A stretch of 39,708 nt of DNA, taken from positions 1-39,708 of IMG/VR virus record IMGVR_UViG_3300030098_000957. One strand, 5' to 3'. The notes under the pieces were generated by a model. That model did not search any database. It was given only the letters and a program-made list of their open reading frames with translations, and was not told where the DNA came from. The DNA is from a virus. The number at the start of each line of letters is the position of its first letter. Position 1 is the first letter of the stretch. Below are positions 25,034 to 32,058 of the stretch, piece after piece. The position numbers and the translations under genes were made by a program.

Positions 25034-25225
25034 TTACAGTTTCTGACCTTGCATATTATACCGTGCTTTTGATTTATGTTCCATCATTTTTTTACGAATA
25101 GCAGGAGCAACTGGACATTTTTCACACTCTTCGCCCATAATAACATCTCCACCTGCTTTAATTTCAACATTAATACATTTGCCAGAACAACAACCAGCTA
25201 ATAATAACAGTGCAATATACTTCAT
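25034..25225 (-). CDS. Small secreted lipoprotein
   Basis: The 63-aa protein begins MKYIALLLLAGCC, a short bacterial lipoprotein signal with lipobox LLAG followed by Cys12. The mature part has three more cysteines (CCSGKC, ECEKC) and a basic end (RKKMMEHKSKARYN). Phage-encoded lipoproteins of this size are usually o-spanins (Rz1-like) or superinfection-exclusion proteins. It lacks the proline-rich stretch of typical Rz1. The ATG overlaps the upstream stop as ATGA, so it is coupled to the basic 44-aa gene. Function undecided. Confidence 0.75.
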   Translation of the reverse strand: MKYIALLLLAGCCSGKCINVEIKAGGDVIMGEECEKCPVAPAIRKKMMEHKSKARYNMQGQKL

Positions 25226-25356
25226 TTCTTGCCTTTCTTTGCTTTAGCCTTCTTAATCTTTGCTTGCAAGAAAGGAGGCAACGTCTTTTGTGCTGCTGTT
25301 AACTTCTTGCCATTACCATTTTTCTTCATAGTTTTTTTCTTACCGTTTTTTCTCAT
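25222..25356 (-). CDS. Tiny lysine-rich protein with LTAAQKTLPPFLQ motif
   Basis: The 44-aa ORF starts at ATG 25356. Strongly basic ends (MRKNGKKKTMKKNGNGKK and KIKKAKAKKGKK) flank a short LTAAQKTLPPFLQ helix-breaking motif. I recall near-identical KLTxxQKKLPxxLQ peptides in many marine phage genomes, always short and uncharacterised. The start overlaps the previous gene by five bases and the stop overlaps the lipoprotein start. The conserved core with two basic tails suggests a real protein, perhaps bound to DNA or the head interior. Confidence 0.75.
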   Translation of the reverse strand: MRKNGKKKTMKKNGNGKKLTAAQKTLPPFLQAKIKKAKAKKGKK

Positions 25357-25685
25357 TTCTTTTTCCTCATGCGTTGGGTTTTACGTTTACTTGCTTCTTT
25401 CTTTTTAACGATATAAGAATGAGCAGCTGTTAGACTTCGCTTCTTAGCAGGATCTTTAGTCCTACCTTTAGCAACTCTTGAACGTTGTTCAATAAGATTA
25501 ATAATTTGAGACTGTCTCTTGTGTGACTTAGATTTAAAACTAGCTTGGCTTAGTGTTTTTCTAATATCTCCTACGCTACTGAACTTAACTGGTACAGTAT
25601 CTTTAGGATTCTCATCAGTATATAATCTACGACCTGATTTTTTAGGCTTCTTGCCAGTACCTTTAGCTGGATCTCTACGTTTCAT
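25353..25685 (-). CDS. Basic protein with conserved RRLYTDENPKDTV core
   Basis: The 110-aa protein has basic tails at both ends. Its conserved core spans residues ~17-95: GRRLYTDENPKDTVPVKFSSV, DIRKTL, KSHKRQSQIINLIEQRS, and AHSYIVKKK. From memory, the core resembles a short domain (perhaps DUF5824) found in phages and giant algal viruses, with a Y-T-D-x-(N/S)-P-x-D-T-V opening and a K-R motif. Function is not known to me. Its start overlaps the upstream gene stop as ATGA. It belongs to the tiny basic gene cluster between portal and scaffold. Confidence 0.8.
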   Translation of the reverse strand: MKRRDPAKGTGKKPKKSGRRLYTDENPKDTVPVKFSSVGDIRKTLSQASFKSKSHKRQSQIINLIEQRSRVAKGRTKDPAKKRSLTAAHSYIVKKKEASKRKTQRMRKKK

Positions 25686-25927
25686 TTTCTTGTCTTCTTC
25701 TTTTTAGTTTTCTTTTTCCAAGAAATACGAGCAGGTCCAGTCTTACGTTTGGCAGCTGAAGTACACTGAGACTTAGTGGGGCGACAGGCGGGATAGGGAC
25801 GGTTCTTATCTTTCTTCCCACTTCTGCCACAAGGTTTGCCGGTCTTGCAGTCGATCCAACCTTTACCTTTATTCTGGGAGAACCACTTGCGTAAACCACC
25901 AGATGTAGCAGATTTCTTTTTAGCCAT
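25682..25927 (-). CDS. Basic protein with conserved KWFSQNKGKGW...PCGR motif
   Basis: The 81-aa protein begins MAKKKSATSGGLRKWF. It has the conserved segment GWIDCKTGKPCGR, then NRPYPACRPTKSQC and a poly-basic end (WKKKTKKKKTRK). Four cysteines (ID-C, P-C-G-R, A-C-R-P, Q-C) could form a zinc site. I recall the GGLKRWF..KWVD....PCGR...YP.C.P pattern in marine phages and algal viruses (perhaps DUF5872). The ATG has no strong ribosome site and lies four bases after the stop of the 54-aa gene, so coupling is likely. Confidence 0.82.
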   Translation of the reverse strand: MAKKKSATSGGLRKWFSQNKGKGWIDCKTGKPCGRSGKKDKNRPYPACRPTKSQCTSAAKRKTGPARISWKKKTKKKKTRK

Positions 25928-25930
25928 TAC

Positions 25931-26095
25931 TTACTTCTTTCTTTTACTCTTATTGCCGTAGTTAGCAGCACCTACTTTTCGGCACTGTACAATTCTACCA
26001 GATGCATACGCAGATGGAAAGACCTTAGCCTTTGCTTTTACTTTACGATAGCATGCATCTTTGTTGGTTTTTTTCTTAGCTTTCTTCTTAGCCAT
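25931..26095 (-). CDS. Tiny basic protein with CYRKVKAK...PSAYASG motif
   Basis: The 54-aa ORF starts at ATG 26095 with AAGGAGG five bases upstream. After MAKKKAKKKTNKD it carries a conserved CYRKVKAKAKVFPSAYASG stretch, then QCRKVGAANYG and a basic tail. I recall this exact style (A/K-rich tail, CYxKVKxxYxVFPSAYASGxxxxCRKxGA) in marine phages and giant viruses, where function is unknown. It has two conserved cysteines. It leads the row of five basic genes that follow the 268-aa-class gene and overlaps that gene by eight bases. Confidence 0.82.
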   Translation of the reverse strand: MAKKKAKKKTNKDACYRKVKAKAKVFPSAYASGRIVQCRKVGAANYGNKSKRKK

Positions 26096-26897
26096 TACGC
26101 CTCCTTGGTTTCCAAAATAATAATAAGGGCAACGCCCACACTCCTTTAGACTCAGCCACTACAATCATCTCAGGCTCAGGTTGAATAACAACAGGAGGTG
26201 GAGGAATGTATTCGTCTGGTTGATCTATTTTAATTTCTTTTACTTCAGCTTGCTCAATAGATAGAGTTTCTTCTTCAGTAACTAATTCAATTAAAGACTC
26301 TTCAGCCTCTAGCTCTTCAACAAGTTCTTCTACTTCAGCTCTAGCAACAAAGTAACCAATACCTTCTGCAATAGAATAGTCTTCATCTTCGGTTAAAAAG
26401 AAATATTCTTTCTCAGCAGCCTGAGTTAAGTCAGCTTCTGTCTCTAAATCTTGTGCAGGATTAGGAATACTAGCCCATGAATCTTCAAGTAAATCAAACT
26501 TCATGCCTTCTTTAGCATCAAAAATACTATCTTGATCTCCATCAACTAACACAGCACCGCCTGCTGTATCATTATCAGGCATCTTAATTTCTGGAGTAAT
26601 CCAATCTAAATCAAGAGCATAAGGATCTTTAGTTGATTTAGGTGCTGCACCAAGCGTATCTGTAAGACCAGTAACCTGTTCTACCGTTTCAGTTACCTTA
26701 CTTAATACTTCACCACCAACTACCGTGCCAGTAACAGCAGCAGCAAGAGTCATCTTCTGCACTTTTTTCTCAAGACCCTGCTTAATGTTAGCACAATCTT
26801 CGTATGCAGTCTTTAACTTACGATTGTTTTCTTCACGACAATCTTCTAACTGTTGCTTAATTCTAACAAGTTGTTCTTGTAATTCTGTATTGTCCAC
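26088..26897 (-). CDS. Acidic coiled-coil protein with C-terminal hydrophobic-basic tail
   Basis: The 269-aa product starts at a GTG (26897) after a GGGGG-type site. Residues 1-48 form a coiled coil (LQEQLVRIKQQLEDCREEN), followed by a Gly/Ala/Val-rich hydrophobic segment (MTLAAAVTGTVVGGEVL). Residues ~90-245 are very acidic, with runs of Glu, and Pro-rich near the end (PPPPVVIQPEPE). It ends in GVWALPLLLFWKPRRRNG: a short hydrophobic stretch plus an Arg cluster, the outline of a C-terminal sorting or tail-anchor signal. It is encoded between portal and the basic-protein cluster. The acid/basic contrast suggests it could hold or counter the lysine-rich peptides. Function unknown. Confidence 0.75.
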   Translation of the reverse strand: MDNTELQEQLVRIKQQLEDCREENNRKLKTAYEDCANIKQGLEKKVQKMTLAAAVTGTVVGGEVLSKVTETVEQVTGLTDTLGAAPKSTKDPYALDLDWITPEIKMPDNDTAGGAVLVDGDQDSIFDAKEGMKFDLLEDSWASIPNPAQDLETEADLTQAAEKEYFFLTEDEDYSIAEGIGYFVARAEVEELVEELEAEESLIELVTEEETLSIEQAEVKEIKIDQPDEYIPPPPVVIQPEPEMIVVAESKGVWALPLLLFWKPRRRNG

Positions 26898-26918
26898 GCC
26901 CTTGCCCCCTCATTTAAA

Positions 26919-28496
26919 TTACCCCGGCGGTTGCATTCCTTGCATAGCCTGTTGAATACCTTGACCACCTGTTTGTTGAAGATCCATCATTGCAGCCTGT
27001 GATACGCCTTGAGTAATAGCTTGATTAGTAGACATCTGTTGTTGAGCATTTAACATTTCACGTTGTTGCTCAGCCTTCTCAGCCTTGATATCTTCGTCAG
27101 TACGCACCCAGTTATTAGCATCAAAGCCAAGAGCGGTAATCAATGCACGACCATACTCTTCAAACTTAAATGTTTGCATGGCTTCTGCTGGCAAGTTACG
27201 CATCATCTCACCCATTTGCATAAGCTTCATAAGATCTGTATCTCGACTTAGAGCTTGCAGTCCAGTAATAATTTCTACTTTTAATGCACCATCTTCAAAG
27301 AACTGATCTTGTAATCGTTGGTCAATCTCACCTTCTTCTAACATCAAGAAGACGGCTCGTTCTACAATAGGAACAAACAACTCCCGTGCAATAGAACTAA
27401 ATGCTCCACCTAATACAGTCTCAAGCTCTTGTCCAATTCTTCGGACAGCAGTAGCAGTAACTCTGTCACCGCTAGGAATAGCAGCTGAGTCAAGTAAGAA
27501 TGCTTGACCAACCTCTCTACGCATAGTTTCTACAGCTTGGAATGTAGCCTGAATTTGTGGATTCAATGTTTGTGCAGGAGACAAAGCGATAACATCTTGC
27601 TGCCTAGCAGATACCCAAGAGCCATTAGCTTGACCCGCAAGATCATCAATCTCAGTAATACCTGCAGGATCTACACCCATCCAGAATGTAGAGGCAGCAG
27701 CCATACCTTCTTGTGAAGCCTCAGTAAATGACTCTAAGGATTGGATATCACCTGCGATATCTTCGCAATGGGATCTTCCATAATTTTCACCAGCAACAGA
27801 AACCCAACGCAAAGGGATAATAGGAAACACTTTGTACGAACCAGTTTCAATGATCTTCTCGTCCTGCTCACGTTCGACAAACCACTCATTGTCATCTTCC
27901 TCCTTAGTTAATCTATTGTATACAACATCATAACCTTCAGAGGCATAGTCAGCACTATATTGAGATCTAAAGTTATCTTCAATAGCCTCGTCATTACTGC
28001 GTGCTACAAACTCAAGATAAATAATTTCCTTTGGCTCTCCGTTAACTTCCCTCCTCATCACGAAATGATCAAATCGAATAACTCTAAAAGAAAAATCATC
28101 TTCCATAATAACAAGTGAATCTCCAACAACAATAAGATGTTGCAGGGCTTGGTAGATACTTTCTCTAAGATTTTTAGAATTAATCTTACGATAAACTTGA
28201 GTACTCATAGCCTCAAGATAGCTGTTAACTTCAGGATCAGGCTCTGTACCCGGTCTTAAACTGAATTTAAAAAATGGTGTATCATTAACAGGAAGCATAG
28301 CAGAAAGCATTCTAGATGCCATACCTACTACACCACGGGCAGAGACAGAACTAAATGGTTGAGGCAACTGTTCTTCATTAGTCCAGCCAGCAGGTGGTAA
28401 GACAGAAGGAACAGTTAAGGATGCTACATATCTTGATCGCTCCAGTTTTCGGATACGTCTACTATCTAGCTCACGAAACCGTTCTTTAATACTCAT
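26919..28496 (-). CDS. Portal (head-tail connector) protein, T7 gp8-like
   Basis: The 525-aa product matches T7 gp8 (536 aa) in length and pattern: an N-terminal RFRELDSRRIRKLERSRYVASLTVPSVLPP, then PQPFSSVSARGVVGMASRMLSAMLPVNDTPFF, a central YGRSHCEDIAGDIQSLESFT, and later SGDRVTATAVRRIGQELETVLGGAFS. It should form the dodecameric ring through which DNA enters and leaves the head and on which TerL docks. The C-terminus is Gln/Met/Gly-rich (MQGMQPPG), as in related connectors. The ATG overlaps the upstream stop (ATGA), so it is coupled to the coiled-coil gene. Confidence 0.95.
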   Translation of the reverse strand: MSIKERFRELDSRRIRKLERSRYVASLTVPSVLPPAGWTNEEQLPQPFSSVSARGVVGMASRMLSAMLPVNDTPFFKFSLRPGTEPDPEVNSYLEAMSTQVYRKINSKNLRESIYQALQHLIVVGDSLVIMEDDFSFRVIRFDHFVMRREVNGEPKEIIYLEFVARSNDEAIEDNFRSQYSADYASEGYDVVYNRLTKEEDDNEWFVEREQDEKIIETGSYKVFPIIPLRWVSVAGENYGRSHCEDIAGDIQSLESFTEASQEGMAAASTFWMGVDPAGITEIDDLAGQANGSWVSARQQDVIALSPAQTLNPQIQATFQAVETMRREVGQAFLLDSAAIPSGDRVTATAVRRIGQELETVLGGAFSSIARELFVPIVERAVFLMLEEGEIDQRLQDQFFEDGALKVEIITGLQALSRDTDLMKLMQMGEMMRNLPAEAMQTFKFEEYGRALITALGFDANNWVRTDEDIKAEKAEQQREMLNAQQQMSTNQAITQGVSQAAMMDLQQTGGQGIQQAMQGMQPPG

Positions 28497-28825
28497 GTTG
28501 GCCTATCACCTTCTCCGAGTTTATTAATCTGTACCCCCGGTCGTTCTGAAAAGAAACCCATAACATTATCCATTGCAGTATTCTGAGCAACCTGTTCTTG
28601 AATAGCTTCTTCTTCCTTTTCTTCAATCTCTTCTTTCTCTGCCTGCATGGCTGCATACTGTTCTTCACGAGCAGCACGCTCTAAAGATAATCTTAACTTT
28701 TCTTCTTCTAATCTAGCATTACGAGCAGACTCTGCCTCTTGTTTTCGATATTGTCTTTCTCTTTCTAAATTAGCCTGTGTCTGTGCCTGCATAGCAGACG
28801 GATCATAGCTTGCTCCCATACCCAT
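28493..28825 (-). CDS. Coiled-coil protein upstream of the portal gene
   Basis: The 110-aa product is almost all charged helix from residue ~15 to 85 (ERERQYRKQEAESARNARLEEEKLRLSLERAAREEQ, then an acidic run of EEIEEKEEEAI). It ends with a short less charged tail. AAGGAGG lies eight bases upstream of the ATG. It is coupled to the portal gene. Small coiled-coil proteins just before the portal gene are common in T7-like phages (compare T7 6.7 and 7.3, virion-associated), so a minor head-tail protein is plausible. No enzymatic motif is present. Confidence 0.75.
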   Translation of the reverse strand: MGMGASYDPSAMQAQTQANLERERQYRKQEAESARNARLEEEKLRLSLERAAREEQYAAMQAEKEEIEEKEEEAIQEQVAQNTAMDNVMGFFSERPGVQINKLGEGDRPT

Positions 28826-28827
28826 TC

Positions 28828-29184
28828 TTACATCCTCCTTGGCACACGCAGCATGCCTAATGATTGTTTACGAGGTCTATAAGACTCTCTTGATTCTGTT
28901 AACATTTGTTCAGCAAGTCTATCTGCAGCAGCTTGACGAGACTTAATATCAAAGTCAGCTTTATCAGCTTCAGTCTGTCCTTGTCTGTAGCTAGCAACAA
29001 CGCCACCCATCATAAACTGTCTACGACGTTCTTGCGATGCCATAAATTGTTTATTAAATTTTTCAGAAAGTCCAGCTCTAAACTTAGCAAAAGCAGCATC
29101 TCTTCTTGCCTGTCTTCTTGCTCTTCTTCTTTTACTTCTACCGAAAATTAATCCAGTAGTCTTTCCTCTATTAGTAAAAATCAC
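28828..29184 (-). CDS. Basic helical protein, GTG start
   Basis: The 118-aa protein starts at GTG 29184 with AAGGAGG five bases upstream; the adjacent ATG belongs to the stop region of the preceding gene (ATGTGA). The N-terminus is strongly basic (SKRRRARRQARRDAAFAKF), the middle helical with Gln/Arg (FMASQERRRQFMMGG). It ends RPRKQSLGMLRVPRR. It could bind DNA or be a small head protein. It is in an operon with the 204-aa and coiled-coil genes before the portal gene. Confidence 0.72.
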   Translation of the reverse strand: MIFTNRGKTTGLIFGRSKRRRARRQARRDAAFAKFRAGLSEKFNKQFMASQERRRQFMMGGVVASYRQGQTEADKADFDIKSRQAAADRLAEQMLTESRESYRPRKQSLGMLRVPRRM

Positions 29185-29795
29185 ATTGGCCTCCTTTGTG
29201 GAATCATAACAGAACCGCCTTTGCGAGCCTGTTGCATAGATACTCCACCCTTACTGCCAACATACTCTTGACTCTTTGCTTGCATTCTACGACGCTCTGC
29301 TACCAACCCAGCTTCTTCTTCAGTAGGTCTAGCAGCTTCAGAAACCGCCTTGTCAAATTCTCGCTGAAGTCTAGCATCTGCTTCCTCCCTTTTCATTTCT
29401 CGTTCAGTATCTAAAGTTTGTTGATATAGTTGACTAGATTCATCAACATATGCCATTACATATCTATGTAATTCATTCTCATTAGCAAATATTTTTTGGT
29501 CTTTAATACCATATTCTTCAGGATCTTTATCCATATCAGCAAATAATTTTTGGATTTCTCTATCAGAGAAGCCTCTATTCTTAAGACCTTCCACAGTTTT
29601 ATCTATTTGAGGTGAAAACATTCCAGAAAAAGGACCACCACCTCTTTGTGGTGAACCTGTTTCTTTTCCATACAATGCCCGAGAAAATCTACCGCTACCG
29701 TATCCACCCTCTTCCATTGCAGCTCGTCTTTCTGCTTCTCGTCTTAGTTGAATTTCCTCTGGAGTTTCCCTGTGAAATGGTGAATGTGGCATCAT
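29181..29795 (-). CDS. Hypothetical protein, helical, before the portal gene
   Basis: The 204-aa protein has a charged helical N-terminus (residues 1-30, EEIQLRREAERRAAMEEGG), a Gly/Ser/Pro linker (~31-60), a helical middle (GFSDREIQKLFADMDKDPEEYG) and a long charged helix (~115-160). It ends in a Gly/Arg/Met-rich segment (GGSVMIPQRRPM). There are two adjacent ATGs; an AGGGGG site precedes both. No domain is recognised. Its position suggests a minor virion or assembly protein, as with the T7 genes between 6 and 8. Confidence 0.72.
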   Translation of the reverse strand: MMPHSPFHRETPEEIQLRREAERRAAMEEGGYGSGRFSRALYGKETGSPQRGGGPFSGMFSPQIDKTVEGLKNRGFSDREIQKLFADMDKDPEEYGIKDQKIFANENELHRYVMAYVDESSQLYQQTLDTEREMKREEADARLQREFDKAVSEAARPTEEEAGLVAERRRMQAKSQEYVGSKGGVSMQQARKGGSVMIPQRRPM

Positions 29796-29974
29796 CGGCC
29801 CCCTTTCTCTTGCTGTTTAATAATTGTTTCTAATTTTCTAATAATATCTCGTTGACCGCCACGAAAAGCCCACTCTTCACGAGTCACTTTCTCCTGATAC
29901 TCCAGTGGTGGGTACATTTCGTTTAGCAGCTTTGGCACGAGGTTGTCGATTCTTGGAAAGCTCTTTGACTTCAT
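29792..29974 (-). CDS. Small hypothetical protein, RGGQRDIIRKLE type
   Basis: The 60-aa ORF has GGAG seven bases upstream of its ATG at 29974. Its C-terminal half (EEWAFRGGQRDIIRKLETIIKQQE) resembles the W-x-F-x-(R/G)GQ-x-D-x-(I/L)-R-x-L motif that I recall from small uncharacterised podovirus proteins encoded between exonuclease and portal. It overlaps the previous gene in another frame by 98 nt, a long overlap. Because both reading frames have ribosome sites and protein-like composition, I keep both. Confidence 0.6.
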   Translation of the reverse strand: MKSKSFPRIDNLVPKLLNEMYPPLEYQEKVTREEWAFRGGQRDIIRKLETIIKQQEKGGR

Positions 29975-30089
29975 TTTCTAACTCCTCAATCTTTTCAAGC
30001 ATGTGTCCTAAAACAATAGATAGTTCAGCCGGTGATAATGCCACGGCTTTCTGGGCTTTGTTGAGGATTGTTTCTTTTACATAAGGCAT
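29877..30089 (-). CDS. Small helical hypothetical protein
   Basis: The 70-aa protein has a helical first half (residues 1-45, KAQKAVALSPAELSIVLGHMLEKIEELENEVKEL) with heptad spacing, so it probably oligomerises. A basic disordered tail follows (KNRQPRAKAAKRN). GGAG lies six bases upstream of the ATG. Its tail overlaps the start of the next ORF by 98 nt. Function unknown. Confidence 0.68.
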   Translation of the reverse strand: MPYVKETILNKAQKAVALSPAELSIVLGHMLEKIEELENEVKELSKNRQPRAKAAKRNVPTTGVSGESDS

Positions 30090-30117
30090 GTATATTCTCC
30101 ATTATTTTTAAAATATA

Positions 30118-30216
30118 TTACGAACAACCACTAGTTGATCCGCAATTAGTACATACAGTACACACACCCGCTTGAACCATATTACTTGAACCACAGTTAG
30201 AACATTTGGAATGCAT
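30118..30216 (-). CDS. 32-residue zinc-ribbon peptide resembling the class II RNR C-terminus
   Basis: The tiny ORF starts at ATG 30216 with AAGGAG six bases upstream. It encodes two CxxC knuckles and a conserved end: CSNCGSSNMVQAG, CTVCTNCG and the final STSGCS. This Cys arrangement, with M-V-x-x-G-x-C and the closing T-x-G-C-S, strongly resembles the C-terminal zinc-ribbon tail of B12-dependent (class II) ribonucleotide reductases. Those tail cysteines help to reduce the active site. No reductase gene is in this window. It may be an independent zinc protein, a remnant, or a redox partner of a host or distant phage enzyme. It overlaps the exonuclease end by 20 nt. Confidence 0.8.
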   Translation of the reverse strand: MHSKCSNCGSSNMVQAGVCTVCTNCGSTSGCS

Positions 30217-30964
30217 TCTTATCTCCTTTATACCCAAAGTTCCATAAGTTTATGAGCTGACTAGACTTATCATATTCTTCATGACGAAGGATTCTAACAC
30301 ACCAAGCCATAGCCTTACCAAATCTTATAGGATCTAAACCTGCTCGACCCCTATGTTCTGGCCTCTCTTCGACACGATACATTTCTAGGATCTCTTTTAC
30401 CCAATCTTCTTGTGGAGTATTATCTAAGAACCTTTGAGCCTTCTTGGGACCTACTTTCCACAGACCCGGAATATTATCGGTCATATCTCCAGTCATCCAC
30501 TGCTCATAAAAAAACCTATCTGCTTCCTCTTCGGATACACAGATAGGTTTCTTTTCTTTATCAGGATTCCAGTGCCAGCCGGGGACACAACGTAAGTCTT
30601 TATCAATAGTTACAGCGATAGCATTACCAGACGATGCTTCAATACCCATAATATCATCAGCCTCAAGCTGGGGATACTTAACAATATCAAAGTCATCAAC
30701 TATAATTTCAACTGCATAATTAATACAATCAGGCTGATTAGTATCATCACGGTGAGCTTTGTACTCAGACCAAACCCTACGCCTAAAGTTCTGTTTGCGG
30801 GGACAAGACAGGGCTACAATAGGCTTGCAGCCCCGTGGTGTCCATCGCTTTACATCATGCTTAAGACGCACAGGAAGCTCGTCAATACCCTCTACATCTG
30901 CCCAGAATGAGGCACGATATATTAGGATATCACCATCAATTACTGCTGTCTTTGGTTTCTTCAT
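30197..30964 (-). CDS. 5'-3' exonuclease (T7 gp6-like, FEN/PIN fold)
   Basis: The 255-aa product carries the FEN-type metal-binding residues: DGDILIYRA near residue 10 (Asp10, Asp12), FRRRVWSEYKAHR near 60, EADDIMG near 101, TIDKDLR near 118 and MTGDMTDNIPGLWKVGPKKAQRFL near 157-180 with the helix-hairpin-helix. T7 gp6 (about 300 aa) has the same order and removes RNA primers and processes DNA ends. It is encoded just after the dNMP-kinase-like gene, with a 29-nt overlap and only a weak ribosome site, so translation is probably coupled. Confidence 0.93.
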   Translation of the reverse strand: MKKPKTAVIDGDILIYRASFWADVEGIDELPVRLKHDVKRWTPRGCKPIVALSCPRKQNFRRRVWSEYKAHRDDTNQPDCINYAVEIIVDDFDIVKYPQLEADDIMGIEASSGNAIAVTIDKDLRCVPGWHWNPDKEKKPICVSEEEADRFFYEQWMTGDMTDNIPGLWKVGPKKAQRFLDNTPQEDWVKEILEMYRVEERPEHRGRAGLDPIRFGKAMAWCVRILRHEEYDKSSQLINLWNFGYKGDKNAFQMF

Positions 30965-31607
30965 CGTCTAATAAATCCATTAACTTCTTAATATTCTTTT
31001 TCATATTAGCAATAGAGAAAGCCTCAGCCTTACTGACCTGATAGTAAACTTCCTTGATCATCCTTTCATACGTCTTGATGCCATTATAATTTTCGATCCA
31101 ATGTTCCACATCGTAATCTTGACCATTCTTCTCAACTTCATTAGCCCATTCTTCAGACTCATGATTTCTCCAATCTCCATGATGATCCTCTAGTTCTCGA
31201 GGACCGTGTGCTACAAAACAAAGATGTGCATCAATCTCTTTACATAATGCAATCTCATTTAAATATCGACAGTCATCTACAATAATAAGATGCTCCCAGT
31301 GTTTCTTATCTTGTTTAATAAGATTAAATTCTCTATCTTGAAAAGATTCAAACTCTGTCTGCCAAGCTTTAATCCAGTGATCAGGATCTATTTCTCTAGC
31401 AGTTTCTCCCATTAGTTGACAATAAGATCTATACTCTTGAGGATTATCTTCTTTAGTATAACCTTCAGCCTTTGCCCTATCTTTGATAGGCTTGGCGAAG
31501 GGCAGAAATACTGGCCTCAGACCGTCCGCAAATGCGAGCTCTGCAATCAGATTCGCAGCGTGGGTCTTCCCAACCCTTGCTTTGCCTGAGAACATAATAG
31601 TTTTCAT
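30936..31607 (-). CDS. Deoxynucleoside monophosphate kinase-like P-loop protein
   Basis: The 223-aa product starts with a P-loop (GKARVGKTHAA, residues 8-18). It has IIVDDCRYLNEI near residue 110, a Walker B-like strand with DxRxxNE, and a HESEEW lid-type motif near 149. This set is typical of phage dNMP kinases of the T4 gene 1 type, which feed dNTPs to replication. AAGGAG lies seven bases before the ATG at 31607. The upstream ORF overlaps it by 131 nt. About 120 bases of the overlap (31480-31590) are GC-rich (57% in the line beginning at 31501) against AT-rich flanks, perhaps a recombination joint. Confidence 0.8.
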   Translation of the reverse strand: MKTIMFSGKARVGKTHAANLIAELAFADGLRPVFLPFAKPIKDRAKAEGYTKEDNPQEYRSYCQLMGETAREIDPDHWIKAWQTEFESFQDREFNLIKQDKKHWEHLIIVDDCRYLNEIALCKEIDAHLCFVAHGPRELEDHHGDWRNHESEEWANEVEKNGQDYDVEHWIENYNGIKTYERMIKEVYYQVSKAEAFSIANMKKNIKKLMDLLDDEETKDSSN

Positions 31608-32058
31608 TCTTCAACTCCTTGTAAAACTCAATAGGTTTATGATTATATTTTACCATATATCCACTGCTTCGTAAAATTTCTTGTGCAAGAATTGTACACA
31701 ATCTTGGCTTCCATCCTAAATAGTAGCCAGTCAATCGCCACCATGCAGTTTCTAAAATACTACCCTGATAACCAGTGACTAGTTTACACAGTGTACTGTA
31801 AGTAAGATTAGTTTCACCAAATACATGACTGTACACAGGTGGCTCATACAACTCATTAAATTTATCTCTATCACATACTCTAGCTGAAAACTTATCACTA
31901 GTTACAACAGTATATTTGTTGCCACCAAACTCTAATACAAGATTGCAATGAGTAATTTGATACGGTGTCTTTGTAAACAAAGGCTTAGTTGTAAGCCATA
32001 CCATGTTAGCAACTGGATCGTTTTTGAATTCATAAAAGTCTACACTAATCAGTGACAT
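31477..32058 (-). CDS. Hypothetical protein after DNA polymerase
   Basis: The 193-aa protein overlaps the DNA polymerase end by ten bases and has no separate strong ribosome site. It is a mixed alpha/beta sequence with ITHCNLVLEFGG near residue 35, YSHVFGE near 76 and LCTILAQEILRSSGY near 120. The His/Cys spacing resembles that of papain or NlpC/P60-like folds, but I do not see a convincing catalytic triad. The last ~43 residues (from about GWEDPRCESDCRAR) are translated from the region that also encodes the kinase P-loop in another frame. They may be a late extension. Function unknown. Confidence 0.72.
   Translation of the reverse strand: MSLISVDFYEFKNDPVANMVWLTTKPLFTKTPYQITHCNLVLEFGGNKYTVVTSDKFSARVCDRDKFNELYEPPVYSHVFGETNLTYSTLCKLVTGYQGSILETAWWRLTGYYLGWKPRLCTILAQEILRSSGYMVKYNHKPIEFYKELKNENYYVLRQSKGWEDPRCESDCRARICGRSEASISALRQAYQR

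Noticed and set aside
31477-32058. NlpC/P60 peptidase (endolysin) call for the 193-aa protein
   Set aside because: Cys and His residues exist but not in a convincing catalytic order, and there is no peptidoglycan-binding domain.
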